Assembly: GCA_029856615.1 (NCBI GenBank)
Contig: JAHKLF010000004.1
Span: 1 to 23,385, forward strand
Source of the DNA: Candidatus Njordarchaeota archaeon
GTDB lineage: Archaea > Asgardarchaeota > Njordarchaeia > Njordarchaeales > Njordarchaeaceae
Direction: 5' to 3'
DNA length: 23,385 nucleotides
Part shown: in pieces, positions 7,592-15,571 of the stretch
Numbering within the stretch: position 1 is the stretch's first letter
Layout of the letters: every line of letters starts with the position of its first letter
Made by a program: the position numbers and the translations under genes
Notes under the pieces: generated by a model
What the model was told of the DNA's origin: nothing
Database searches by the model: none
What the model saw: the letters and a program-made list of their open reading frames with translations, nothing else

Positions 7592-7732
7592 TTATTCTCC
7601 GAAGCTTAATAGATATGTACCAATAACCAGTAATATCATCCCTATTAATAGGAAATAAGATATACTGGTAATCACTAATATCGTACTCAAATTGCTCTCA
7701 TGGGACATATTGGGAAGAAGAAATACCGTCAT
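7592..7732 (-). CDS. Small membrane protein, second half (probably a frameshifted gene)
   Basis: A 46-residue frame: MTVFLLPN, a polar turn, then a hydrophobic helix LVITSISYFLLIGMILLVIG and the end LLSFGE. Its ATG overlaps the TGA of the frame upstream (ATGA). Joined by a one-base shift, the two frames read smoothly through a hydrophobic stretch (SLY..MTVFLLP), so this looks like the C-terminal half of one protein of about 95-110 residues with three membrane segments. Either a frameshift has broken the gene, or the two halves are translationally coupled. Product not recognised. Confidence 0.45.
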   Translation of the reverse strand: MTVFLLPNMSHESNLSTILVITSISYFLLIGMILLVIGTYLLSFGE

Positions 7733-7881
7733 ATATAAAGTGATAAACCATAACTTACTGTTGCTAATATTCCGAACAACGTTAAGGCTAGAAATCCCGG
7801 GTTCTTCTTCTCATACCCAATTATTGAGAAAATGGCAATTAGTATATGTAAAATACATGGAATCCCATACATTATAGACAT
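7729..7881 (-). CDS. Small membrane protein, first half (probably a frameshifted gene)
   Basis: A 50-residue frame starting MSIMYGIPC and ending GLSLYI, with two predicted membrane helices (about residues 3-22 and 30-50) and a charged GYEKKNPG turn between them. The frame is open for another 11 codons upstream (IVIGPTEYAL) back to a TAG, without a usual start codon. The true N-terminus may therefore be longer and may have lost its start. It ends in an ATGA overlap with the second half. The family was not recognised. The gene converges on the winged-helix regulator. Confidence 0.45.
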   Translation of the reverse strand: MSIMYGIPCILHILIAIFSIIGYEKKNPGFLALTLFGILATVSYGLSLYI

Positions 7882-7985
7882 TAGAGCATATTCGGTAGGA
7901 CCGATTACTATTATCTATTCCTCTCAAACACAATCATTATAATTTTTTGTTTAACGATATGAGTGAGGTGTGACATGCTTAATTT

Positions 7986-8861
7986 TTAAGTAGTCTTAAA
8001 GAGTATTCTGTCTCCAGCGTGAATAGCTAAATATTTCTTAGGATTGTTCTGGAGTATCTTTGATATTATTTTTACCCCAGAGCAATGCATTGGTGATAGA
8101 TAAGCTGGATCAATCTTACTTAAATCCTCCCAGGTTTTTTCAATCCTTTTATCTGAAGCGTTAATGAGATGAAAACCGCCAATTATAAATTTAACAGATC
8201 GTTTTTGAGTTATCTCCTGAGAATAATTTGTAATGTTTATTATTCCACTATGACTACACCCCGTTATGATTCCAATCGAATTATCGGCAAAAATGAAAAA
8301 AAGTGCTTGGTCGTCTAGCATGTAATCTTTCTCTAATCTATCCTGTCTCAAAATGTAATAATTTTCCACTTTCTCGTAATCAGTTTTTCTGGGAATTTCC
8401 CCCGAGACAATTATGCTATCAGAGAGATTAATTGGTCTTCGGGAAAATAATAGAATACCTCTTCGCTCTATTTCAGAAGGATCAAAAGGAATGCCCGTGT
8501 ATCTGAGTTTTGGTTTCAATGCGAATTTTGGAAGAAGAGCATCAGGATGCAGAATTATAGGGATACGGCGATTCACCATATCTAAGGCTCTTATGAGTCC
8601 TCCCGTATGATCATGATGACCATGACTTATTACTATTACGTCAAGATCACTTAGATCAACATTTAATACTTCTATATTATGAATGAATACTTCTTCATTC
8701 TCGCCAGTGTCAAACAGTATTTTTATGGTATCCCCATTGGATAACGTAGCATTAATCAAAATCGCGAGCCCCGCATCTCCATAGATATTAGATCGAAAAG
8801 TAGTATTTTCGCAGAGAATAATTAACTCCACAGATTCTACTTCTAGTGGCAAGGTAATCAT
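7986..8861 (-). CDS. Metallo-beta-lactamase-fold hydrolase, COG1237 (dihydropterin/RFAP synthase-like) family
   Basis: A 291-residue MBL-fold enzyme. The metal site is complete: SHGHHDHTGG (His80, His82, Asp84, His85), a third-strand TGCSHSGI (His204), IIGGFHLI (His231) and SPMHCSG (His259). The N-terminus (VESVELIILCENTT, then GLAILI and ILFDTG) and these spaced His blocks are those of COG1237. One member of that family is the archaeal synthase of 7,8-dihydropterin-6-methyl-4-(beta-D-ribofuranosyl)aminobenzene 5'-phosphate, an early tetrahydromethanopterin-pathway compound. Many members are uncharacterised, so I would not assign that reaction without context, and no other pterin gene is nearby. 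The gene stands alone and diverges from the M28 peptidase. Confidence 0.85.
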   Translation of the reverse strand: MITLPLEVESVELIILCENTTFRSNIYGDAGLAILINATLSNGDTIKILFDTGENEEVFIHNIEVLNVDLSDLDVIVISHGHHDHTGGLIRALDMVNRRIPIILHPDALLPKFALKPKLRYTGIPFDPSEIERRGILLFSRRPINLSDSIIVSGEIPRKTDYEKVENYYILRQDRLEKDYMLDDQALFFIFADNSIGIITGCSHSGIINITNYSQEITQKRSVKFIIGGFHLINASDKRIEKTWEDLSKIDPAYLSPMHCSGVKIISKILQNNPKKYLAIHAGDRILFKTT

Positions 8862-9107
8862 CTTAGCGATTGATGATTCATGAGCTAAAGAATAAATCGG
8901 CTTGATAAGTCTTTCTATTATTCTTATACGTAGATAGTGCTAAAGATGCCGCAGTTCCCGAGTTATTTACCCAAAGATTTTTAGTGTTGTAATAAGATAG
9001 AAGTCTTTTTAAGAATATTTACTTAGAATATCAATAAATAATAGTGGGTGAAAAGAGCGTATCTTTAATTTGAATTCACTTAATTTGTGTGTTGAAGTGA
9101 ATTGCGC

Positions 9108-10760
9108 ATGCACGCATTAAAACCTATATTTATATGTATGTTTCTTCTGATAACTCCCACGATCCTGCGCACCGATTATGAGGAATCGAATTGGCTTATT
9201 CAATACATCGACGAAAATCCTTGGAGCACATATAATTATGCGTCAAACATAAGTGCGATTTCCCTTAATAGACCCCTTTCTCGTTATTCATTTAGAGCAG
9301 GAGGTTCTATTGGGGAATATCAAGTATATTTATATTTGAAAAAGTTATTAGAGTCCTGGAGTCTAGAGACTAAAGTGGATGAATTTAATTTTATTGAATG
9401 GAGCATTTATGACGAACCTAATATAACAATTACTATAGAGAACGAAACGGAAACTACGAGAATATATCCAGTGCATTATACTTTTGGGACACCAGATGAA
9501 GGTTTGATAGCTAATATAACCTATCTACCTCTGCCTAGCAAATTTTCATACGACCCCTTACCCGAAAATTTAACATTAATATGGAATACAACAAATATCT
9601 CAAACAAAATTCTGCTAATTGGTAGAGAAGTTCTGTTCAATGCAGACTGGTCTGATAAGTTCTTTTCTAAAATTGCAGAGGAAAGACCATTAGCAGTACT
9701 GTACATGTGGGCTACTGATGAATTTAAGAATTTCCCAATGTTTTTCTCTTCGACTGGTGGGAGAAGATATCCTTTATATCGAGTTTATAAATTACCCGTA
9801 GCTTGGATTCCTAAAAATCTGATTGCGAAGATATTGAACGCCTTAGAGCAAAATAAGACGGTTATCGGAAGAATAAGGATACCTATTAAGGAATCTTCTG
9901 GCATTGTTAGAAACCTCATGGCTACGCTTTCAGGTAAGGATGCCTCCAAGATGCTTCTAATTACAGCCCATTATGATAGTGTCATGACTCCGGCATTATC
10001 AGATAATGCAGCTGGAGTAGCGGGCGTATTAGAGTTAGCATGGGCGTTTTCTAGAGCCGTTAGAGAAGAAAAATATGTTCCTCCAATAAATATAACTTTT
10101 GCTTTCTTTACGTGCGAAGAGGCTGGTCTTATAGGTTCCGCTAAATTTATTGAAATGCATAAGAAACAAGTGAGAGATAGTCTAGTAGGCGTAATAAATC
10201 TTGATACATTAGGTAGTTACAAACTGCAAGTATCAATAGCTCGCATGAGTCTCAGATATCTCTGGAGAGAAGTCTATATTCATGATGTAGTTACAAAAAT
10301 TGCGAAATCTATGGGAGTAGAAATAGAAACATTTGAAGATGTAATACATTCTGATGACTCAACGTTCTCAGCACCTACAAGTGTTTACGAATTAATTTCC
10401 ACTTGGTGGCCAGATTTTGAACTAAATTTCTCGGATGTAGTTCCAAGACCAGCCGTAATGGTTGGATCATGGCCTTATCTTCCATGGCAAAGAGATTCAG
10501 AAGGTAGAGTAGGATGGATACATACGCCTTATGACAATGTAACATCCACTGTTATGTATGACTGGGTAGACCCAAATAGGTTAGAATTACAAGTAAAGGT
10601 CATCGGGTTATCCGTATTAGAAATTCTTGAATATTATGAGGAAGAATCATCAAACAAGCTTATTGAACTAGAACTTTTACTTGGCTTATCAGCCTGCATA
10701 ATTATTGCCGTGATCATCATAATTATGATCTCAAGGCGGGAGAAGAGCAAGCTTATTTAA
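9108..10760 (+). CDS. Membrane-anchored M28-family zinc peptidase
   Basis: About 550 residues. An N-terminal hydrophobic segment (IFICMFLLITPTIL) is a signal peptide or anchor, and a C-terminal helix (LGLSACIIIAVIIIIMI) is followed by a basic tail, so the catalytic part should face outside. The M28 zinc site is complete: ITAHYDS (His290, counted from the TTG at 9102), SDNAAG (Asp301), CEEAG (Glu339-Glu340), VINLDTLG (Asp368) and IHTPYDN (His474). A PA-like insert with many N-glycosylation sequons (NIT, NLT, NTT, NIS) lies between residues 100 and 250. I prefer the ATG at 9108, about 7 bases after AAGTGA, over the in-frame TTG at 9102. It is an extracellular aminopeptidase-type enzyme, likely for scavenging or processing of peptides. 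Single gene. Confidence 0.9.
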   Translation: MHALKPIFICMFLLITPTILRTDYEESNWLIQYIDENPWSTYNYASNISAISLNRPLSRYSFRAGGSIGEYQVYLYLKKLLESWSLETKVDEFNFIEWSIYDEPNITITIENETETTRIYPVHYTFGTPDEGLIANITYLPLPSKFSYDPLPENLTLIWNTTNISNKILLIGREVLFNADWSDKFFSKIAEERPLAVLYMWATDEFKNFPMFFSSTGGRRYPLYRVYKLPVAWIPKNLIAKILNALEQNKTVIGRIRIPIKESSGIVRNLMATLSGKDASKMLLITAHYDSVMTPALSDNAAGVAGVLELAWAFSRAVREEKYVPPINITFAFFTCEEAGLIGSAKFIEMHKKQVRDSLVGVINLDTLGSYKLQVSIARMSLRYLWREVYIHDVVTKIAKSMGVEIETFEDVIHSDDSTFSAPTSVYELISTWWPDFELNFSDVVPRPAVMVGSWPYLPWQRDSEGRVGWIHTPYDNVTSTVMYDWVDPNRLELQVKVIGLSVLEILEYYEEESSNKLIELELLLGLSACIIIAVIIIIMISRREKSKLI

Positions 10761-10785
10761 CTGGATGATCAGTTAAACTGCATTA

Positions 10786-11538
10786 TTATATGATAGATGC
10801 TCTTAACTTAATGAGTTTATCTGGGTAATCAGTAGCTATAGCATCGATTTTCGATTGAATTAGCCTATTTGCTACTTTAATATCATTAACGGTCCAAGCA
10901 ACGACATAAAGGCCAAGTTTATGAGCTAATGAATTAGCTTTTTTGGTCGCTATGGTATACCGAGGCAAAACAATATTTGCTCCAAGTTTCTTTGCCTCGA
11001 AGATGCGGCCTGGGGGTCTAGCATATATTAGACCAGTTATAATATCAGGAAGAAGCTTCCTTGCCGTAATCAAAGCTTCGTCGAAAAAACTAATTATAGC
11101 AATCCATGAAGTAGCATTATACGCTTTTATTAAATCGATTATTTTGAGCGTTGTTTCGGGCTCTTTCACTTCTATAAATAACCCAACTTTGCCATTTATG
11201 ACAGAAATTGCGTCTTCTAATGTTGCCACTTCCTCACCTTTGATGGTTATTTTTTCCTTTATCTCATTTAATAGGAGATCTCTCGCTTTTAGTTTTACAC
11301 CAGCCAATCTCTTGAAGTCTTCGTCATGTAGTAATATCAATGCCCCATCCTTTGTGCTTCTAACGTCTATTTCAATAATATCAACGCCTATTTCAAGTGC
11401 GCGTTTAATGCTTTTAATCGTATTTTCAGGTTCTAAACCCGCGGCTCCTCGATGTCCCACAATAGCAAACGGTCTGCGTTCAAGCGCTTTCATCACAATA
11501 CTCAATTTGACTCGCCTCGTTAAGCCATAAAATTCCAT
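10786..11538 (-). CDS. Glycerophosphodiester phosphodiesterase
   Basis: A 250-residue GDPD-family TIM barrel that splits glycerophosphodiesters into sn-glycerol 3-phosphate and an alcohol. Catalytic residues are in place: IVGHRGAAGLEPENT (His29, Arg30, Glu36, Asn39), DIIEIDVR (Glu56, Asp58) and LLHDEDFKRL (His71). Later family blocks are LFIEVKEPE near 125, VVAWTVND near 213 and AIATDYPDKL near 233. There is no signal peptide, so it is cytoplasmic. A TTATTATAATG box about 30 bases upstream supports the ATG at 11538; an internal ATG at 11490 leaves only seven residues before the domain. It converges on the M28 gene and diverges from the radical SAM gene. Its role in an archaeon with ether lipids is presumably headgroup turnover. 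Confidence 0.92.
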   Translation of the reverse strand: MEFYGLTRRVKLSIVMKALERRPFAIVGHRGAAGLEPENTIKSIKRALEIGVDIIEIDVRSTKDGALILLHDEDFKRLAGVKLKARDLLLNEIKEKITIKGEEVATLEDAISVINGKVGLFIEVKEPETTLKIIDLIKAYNATSWIAIISFFDEALITARKLLPDIITGLIYARPPGRIFEAKKLGANIVLPRYTIATKKANSLAHKLGLYVVAWTVNDIKVANRLIQSKIDAIATDYPDKLIKLRASII

Positions 11539-11683
11539 GTAATCGAAATAGTATTAATTCATTATAATAACCGCTATAACTGGAATTTCAATATTGAGTC
11601 GTCGTGTATCAAAGACAGTTATGATACAAGATAAATACGTCGTGATACTATATGTTTTATTAAAAAGAATATTGGGATTCAAA

Positions 11684-12784
11684 ATGAAGGAAGCTGTGTT
11701 ATATCAGAAATTAGAGAAAGAAGGATGGGTTAAATGCACTGCATGCGCTAGATATTGCATTATTCCACCCAATGGAATGGGGGTATGCGGAGTTCGATGG
11801 AATATAGATGGTAAACTTTATCTGATGGTCTATGGCAAAGTTATTTCTGCGCATATTGATCCTATAGAGAAGAAACCAATGATGCATTTTAATCCTGGTT
11901 CGATGGTATTCTCTATTGCTACCACTGGATGTAACTGGATGTGCAAATACTGTCAAAATTATAGTATATCTCAACGAAGAAAAGTAGAAGGCTGGGTCAT
12001 CGAACCCGATAGGTTAGTTAAGCTAGCTTTAGATTATGGTGCGGAGGGATTCGCTTATACCTATAATGAACCAACAATTTTTATCGAGTTTGCTCATGAT
12101 GTAGGAATAATAGCACGTAAGTATGGATTATACAACATGTTCGTGACCAATGGATACCAATCTATTGAAAGTTTTGAATTATTAAGGAATTTTCTTGATG
12201 CAGCTACAGTAGATTTTAAGGGTAATGGCGATCCGAAGTTCTTAAGAAGATATGTTGGTATCAGAGATCCAGAGCCAATATATCAATCTCTATTAGAGAT
12301 GAAGGCGCGTGACATCTTCATAGAGATTACTGATCTCGTCGTACCAGAAGTAGGCGATGATTTAGATCAAGCAAGAAAATTAGTTAGATGGGTTGTAGAG
12401 AATTTAGGGCCAGATACTCCGATGCATTTTCTGAGATTTCATCCCGACTATCTTATGTTAGATCTTCCAAGTACTCCCGTGAAAACGCTCGAGAAGCATA
12501 TTAAGGTTGCTAAGGAGGAGGGGCTTAAATACGTCTATATTGGTAATGTTCCGGGTCATCCGTACGAGCATACATATTGTCCGTCCTGTGGAAGAATAGT
12601 TATAAAGAGGCTTGGATTCAATATTGTTGAGTGGAATTTGGATGAGAATAATAGATGTAAATTCTGTGGATACCCTATTAATATAAAAGGAAAACTGAGT
12701 TCAAATTGGGACAAATTTAGATTTGTACCAGTTTACCTCGACATCGAAACTAAATACGTAAGAGTAAAATCGAAAAGAGAGTGA
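11684..12784 (+). CDS. amrS: AmmeMemoRadiSam-type radical SAM enzyme
   Basis: A 366-residue protein from the ATG at 11684. The frame is open to a TTG at 11594, but those 30 residues are not family-like. Four cysteines near the start (GWVKCTACARYC, GMGVCGV) precede the radical SAM motif TGCNWMCKYCQN (CX3CX2C, Cys83, 87 and 90), which holds the 4Fe-4S cluster and S-adenosylmethionine. Family blocks YTYNEPTIF, MFVTNGY and DFKGNGD follow. The C-terminus has two CxxC pairs (CPSCGR and CKFCGYP), probably a rubredoxin- or zinc-like knuckle. The family normally works with an AMMECR1 protein and a MEMO protein; neither is in the window. The substrate has not been defined. Confidence 0.9.
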   Translation: MKEAVLYQKLEKEGWVKCTACARYCIIPPNGMGVCGVRWNIDGKLYLMVYGKVISAHIDPIEKKPMMHFNPGSMVFSIATTGCNWMCKYCQNYSISQRRKVEGWVIEPDRLVKLALDYGAEGFAYTYNEPTIFIEFAHDVGIIARKYGLYNMFVTNGYQSIESFELLRNFLDAATVDFKGNGDPKFLRRYVGIRDPEPIYQSLLEMKARDIFIEITDLVVPEVGDDLDQARKLVRWVVENLGPDTPMHFLRFHPDYLMLDLPSTPVKTLEKHIKVAKEEGLKYVYIGNVPGHPYEHTYCPSCGRIVIKRLGFNIVEWNLDENNRCKFCGYPINIKGKLSSNWDKFRFVPVYLDIETKYVRVKSKRE

Positions 12785-12804
12785 GTATGGAAACACAAAA
12801 AGGT

Positions 12805-13518
12805 TCATTTTCTTAGCAAAGCATTCCTTACAAGTATTTCCGCAAATTCTTCTACTTTATTAGGATGACCTTGTAGGAATTCTTGATCGGTTTCCTTGCT
12901 GAGTAATTCAATGAATTTTTGCCTTATAGACTCTTTTTCTTCTGGGTGATTACTAAGTCTCTTAGAGAGTTCGATATATCTCCTATTATCTATAATCGGA
13001 TAATCGATATACGAATCTATGTAATTTTCAATTCTCCGTATTACCTCCTCTGTTTCACCAATCATGAGACCCAATTTATCTCTCAAATAGGATTCCCAGA
13101 TATTACTTTCCCGTATAGCACTACTTACTGAATCAGAAGCATGAGCGACATTAACGCCACCATATATCCCATAACGCGCTCTAATAGTTGCGGGGGCTTC
13201 GACAATTGCTTTTTGAACAATTGTTGGGCCTAGGAGAGTTCTTATTTTTTCAACGTGTTCTTCATTTCCTTCTATCATTATGAAATATATTGGAGCTACT
13301 GCTGTATAATCCACTAACCAATCAAAAAAGAATTTACCTTTATGCTCACTATAATGGAGATCAGCTAGGAATGATTTATCAACGAGAATTTTCTCAAATG
13401 TGAGGAGTTTTATGCTCTCTATGCCCTCAAGTAGCGTCTTTAAGACGCGCGCTCCAACATATCTGCGTATGACAGCATCTGGTTTTAAAAAGAATACGAT
13501 CTTTAATTTTGTTCTCAT
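12805..13518 (-). CDS. ndk: Nucleoside diphosphate kinase domain with a C-terminal extension
   Basis: Residues 1-141 are an NDPK fold: FFLKPDAV (Lys12), HYSEHKGKFFF (His55, Tyr56), the PATIRARYG loop (Arg113) and NVAHASDS with the phosphorylated histidine (His126). The family's usual length is about 140-160 residues. This protein runs on to 237, with a tail of roughly 95 residues rich in charged helices (ETEEVIRRIENYIDSY, HPEEKESIRQKF) that I do not recognise. It transfers phosphate between nucleoside tri- and diphosphates. AGGTGG sits 6 bases before the ATG and a TTTTATATATAC box about 38 bases before it. The gene converges on the radical SAM gene with 20 bases between them. NDPK activity is likely since the catalytic residues are kept; the tail may set oligomer state or a partner. 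Confidence 0.88.
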   Translation of the reverse strand: MRTKLKIVFFLKPDAVIRRYVGARVLKTLLEGIESIKLLTFEKILVDKSFLADLHYSEHKGKFFFDWLVDYTAVAPIYFIMIEGNEEHVEKIRTLLGPTIVQKAIVEAPATIRARYGIYGGVNVAHASDSVSSAIRESNIWESYLRDKLGLMIGETEEVIRRIENYIDSYIDYPIIDNRRYIELSKRLSNHPEEKESIRQKFIELLSKETDQEFLQGHPNKVEEFAEILVRNALLRK

Positions 13519-13550
13519 TTGTGACCACCTGGCAAATTAACTATTATGAA

Positions 13551-13564
13551 TGTATATATAAAAG
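13551..13564 (-). promoter_or_regulatory. TATA box for the NDPK gene
   Basis: CTTTTATATATACA read on the minus strand is a strong archaeal TATA box, centred about 38 bases before the ATG at 13518. It gives a leader of about a dozen bases carrying AGGTGG (13525-13530). Confidence 0.5.
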
Positions 13565-13632
13565 ATGAAATAGCCAAAGTGGAAAGAAAATAATAATATG
13601 GAGAATAAAAGCGTGGTTTAAAAAGAGTATGT

Positions 13633-14862
13633 TTATTGATGTCTAACGTATTCGCTACCAATGACGTCTCTAGCGATGATATATCTCATGATATTCTGAG
13701 CACCTTCAGCGCCTATTGTATAAGAGAATGTTCCTAGCCATCCTCGATATATATTGCATTCTTTAGTATATCCATAAGCACCAAACCACTTTAATACTTC
13801 CTCATAGATCTTTGTTGCTAGTTCTGGAGCCTTCATTTTTACAATTGCAACAGGAATGTTTAGATCTTTTGGCTTATAAGCAGGGTCTTTCTCTTTGTAG
13901 ATTTTATCCGCCATCCATGCAGCTTTGTATATCATTAATCTAACCATCTCTAATTCTGCATATAGTTCAGCGAACTTGAAATTAATGCCTTGGAATGAAG
14001 CTAAATAGCGACCAAATAATTTCTTTTCTCTGAAGTAATTCACAGCTTGGTCAAGAGCCCATCTTGCTGATCCTACACATGCAGAAGCTACGAGAATTCT
14101 TGCTAGGTTAAATCCTTGCATTACCAAATAGAATCCTTTACCTACTTCTCCTAATCTGTGTATTTCTTCTACCTCAAAGTCTGTTAATTTGAATCCTCCG
14201 GTAGATAGAGCGTGTCTTCCAATGTCATCGAATATTGTAGGTTCAAAGCCTGGCTTTATTTTTCCTTCCCATTTTGGAAGAACATTGAAGGCCGTTAATC
14301 CGCGATGCCGCTCTTCCATGGCTCCAGTTCTAGCTACCGTAAAGAATCCTCCACCATATGGTAATTCTTGTAACTCCCTAACGCCGCTTATATATATTTT
14401 TTCACCATTTAGAATCCATTTACCATCTTTGAATTCGGCTCTCATAGTAGTGCCGCCGACGTCGCTTCCTCCGTGAGGCTCTGTTGATGCAATTCCATAA
14501 AATGCTTCTCCCTTTGCAACTCTTGGCAAGATTTCCTGTTTTGCTTCCTCCGTACCAAATAACTCGAGTGCATAAGGCCATCCATTGTTCAATAAAGTAT
14601 AAACGGCTAGACCTACTGCTGGCTCATGATAAGCGATTTCTTCAACAGCTATTGCAGCCATTAGGTATGTACCATCCATCCCTCCATACTTATCAGAACA
14701 TGGTATACAGAATAACCCTTGTTCTCCCATTTTTCGAATTAGTTCAATGGGTATTCTCCCTTGCTCATCCAGCTCGATCCATTTCGGCTCTATATAGCGC
14801 TTTGCGAACTCTATTACACTCTCTCTAAATAGCTCTTCCTCTTCAGAGAATTTGAAATCCAT
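13633..14862 (-). CDS. Acyl-CoA dehydrogenase
   Basis: A 409-residue FAD-dependent acyl-CoA dehydrogenase, the first step of beta-oxidation. The order is: N-terminal helical domain (FKFSEEEELFRESVIEFAKRYIEPK), FAD/substrate beta domain with YGIASTEPHGGSDVGG near residue 125 and KIYISG near 155, then the C-terminal helical domain with VMQGFNLARILVASACVGSARWALD and RYLASFQGINFKFAE. Near the end, IGAEGAQNIMRYIIARDVIG has a Glu in the place of the catalytic Glu of the short- and medium-chain enzymes. It has its own AGGTGA ribosome site (14867-14872) and a likely TATA at 14931-14940. It probably works with the HADH/ECH fusion at 15572 and the FixC/FixX electron carrier at the right edge. Confidence 0.93.
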   Translation of the reverse strand: MDFKFSEEEELFRESVIEFAKRYIEPKWIELDEQGRIPIELIRKMGEQGLFCIPCSDKYGGMDGTYLMAAIAVEEIAYHEPAVGLAVYTLLNNGWPYALELFGTEEAKQEILPRVAKGEAFYGIASTEPHGGSDVGGTTMRAEFKDGKWILNGEKIYISGVRELQELPYGGGFFTVARTGAMEERHRGLTAFNVLPKWEGKIKPGFEPTIFDDIGRHALSTGGFKLTDFEVEEIHRLGEVGKGFYLVMQGFNLARILVASACVGSARWALDQAVNYFREKKLFGRYLASFQGINFKFAELYAELEMVRLMIYKAAWMADKIYKEKDPAYKPKDLNIPVAIVKMKAPELATKIYEEVLKWFGAYGYTKECNIYRGWLGTFSYTIGAEGAQNIMRYIIARDVIGSEYVRHQ

Positions 14863-14930
14863 AAAATCACCTGGTTATTTGATTGAAAAATGTGAATATT
14901 TGAAAAGCTATGGGCAATAAAACTTTGAGG

Positions 14931-14940
14931 AATATATAAT
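14931..14940 (-). promoter_or_regulatory. TATA-like box for the acyl-CoA dehydrogenase gene
   Basis: ATTATATATT on the minus strand lies about 70 bases before the start, between the dehydrogenase and the membrane-protein gene. It suggests that the two are transcribed separately, though read-through is possible. Confidence 0.35.
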
Positions 14941-14945
14941 TAATG

Positions 14946-15479
14946 TTAATAATTTCCAGTGATTAATATTCTTATAGTCTCTGTTAATTTTGCTTCTTGC
15001 TTGTACGCCTTATAGATTAGAAGCACTGTCAATCCAATGAATATCGCGTGCATTAACAAAGACGCTAATTCATAATCACCAAATAGTACTAATACATCAA
15101 TGCTTTTCCGCGTAAAAGGCCATAAAAGTGGATTATATGGATGATGAAGAGTATCAATAAGTACATGGCTTAAAGAACCTGTGATTGATGAAATCACAAA
15201 TAGGAGAATTGATTCACGGGTATAATTAATATCGAATAAGGACTTGAGTATATATCTATAAAGAGGATATAATAAATACATCATCACAGGAGCGAGAATT
15301 ATAGATCCTAAAATACTATGTAAGATGAGTCTGCTTGGAATTATTCCTAATACCCACAAAATGGGGACTTCTATATCCGGTAAAAAACAAGCTAATATAA
15401 GAGTCTCCATTCTCAGTCTCCTTTTCGAAAGCCTATGAATAAGATAAGCAAAGGGGTAATGGAAAGGCGTGAATACCAT
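14946..15479 (-). CDS. Small membrane protein, DUF4184/YdjM-like metal-dependent hydrolase type
   Basis: A 177-residue protein with about four membrane helices. The N-terminus MVFTPFHYPFAYLIHRLS and the following CFLPDIEVP, with LHSILGSIILAP and HVLIDTLHHPYNPLLWPF, carry the polar His and Asp residues typical of this family of membrane-bound, presumed metal-dependent hydrolases. The true reaction is not known. Start: GGAGG lies 9 bases before the ATG. The promoter TTTATAAA is shared with the divergent beta-oxidation fusion gene. It lies between two fatty-acid genes, which may be a hint of a lipid-related role, but that is inference only. Confidence 0.78.
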   Translation of the reverse strand: MVFTPFHYPFAYLIHRLSKRRLRMETLILACFLPDIEVPILWVLGIIPSRLILHSILGSIILAPVMMYLLYPLYRYILKSLFDINYTRESILLFVISSITGSLSHVLIDTLHHPYNPLLWPFTRKSIDVLVLFGDYELASLLMHAIFIGLTVLLIYKAYKQEAKLTETIRILITGNY

Positions 15480-15520
15480 TTCTGATGGCCTCCAGATAGC
15501 TTAAGATTACTGATGGGAAA

Positions 15521-15528
15521 TTTATAAA
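15521..15528. promoter_or_regulatory. Palindromic TATA box shared by two divergent genes
   Basis: TTTATAAA is its own reverse complement and sits almost midway in the 92-base divergent region: 41 bases from the ATG at 15479 (-) and 43 from the ATG at 15572 (+). Each side has its own strong ribosome site (GGAGG at 15489-15493 on the minus strand, GGAGGG at 15560-15565 on the plus strand). I see no second TATA box, so both genes probably use this one. Confidence 0.5.
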
Positions 15529-15571
15529 GTAAGTTTATTTCTTTCTTTTCGATATTAACGGAGGGTTTTCT

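Noticed and set aside
7692..7877. 61-residue plus-strand frame
   Set aside because: It is opposite the hydrophobic split membrane protein, which has better coding character on the minus strand.
10943..11530. 196-residue open frame on the plus strand
   Set aside because: It lies wholly antisense to the glycerophosphodiesterase, whose catalytic motifs are complete; the antisense translation resembles no family.
14484..14828. 114-residue plus-strand frame
   Set aside because: Antisense to the acyl-CoA dehydrogenase and without family features.
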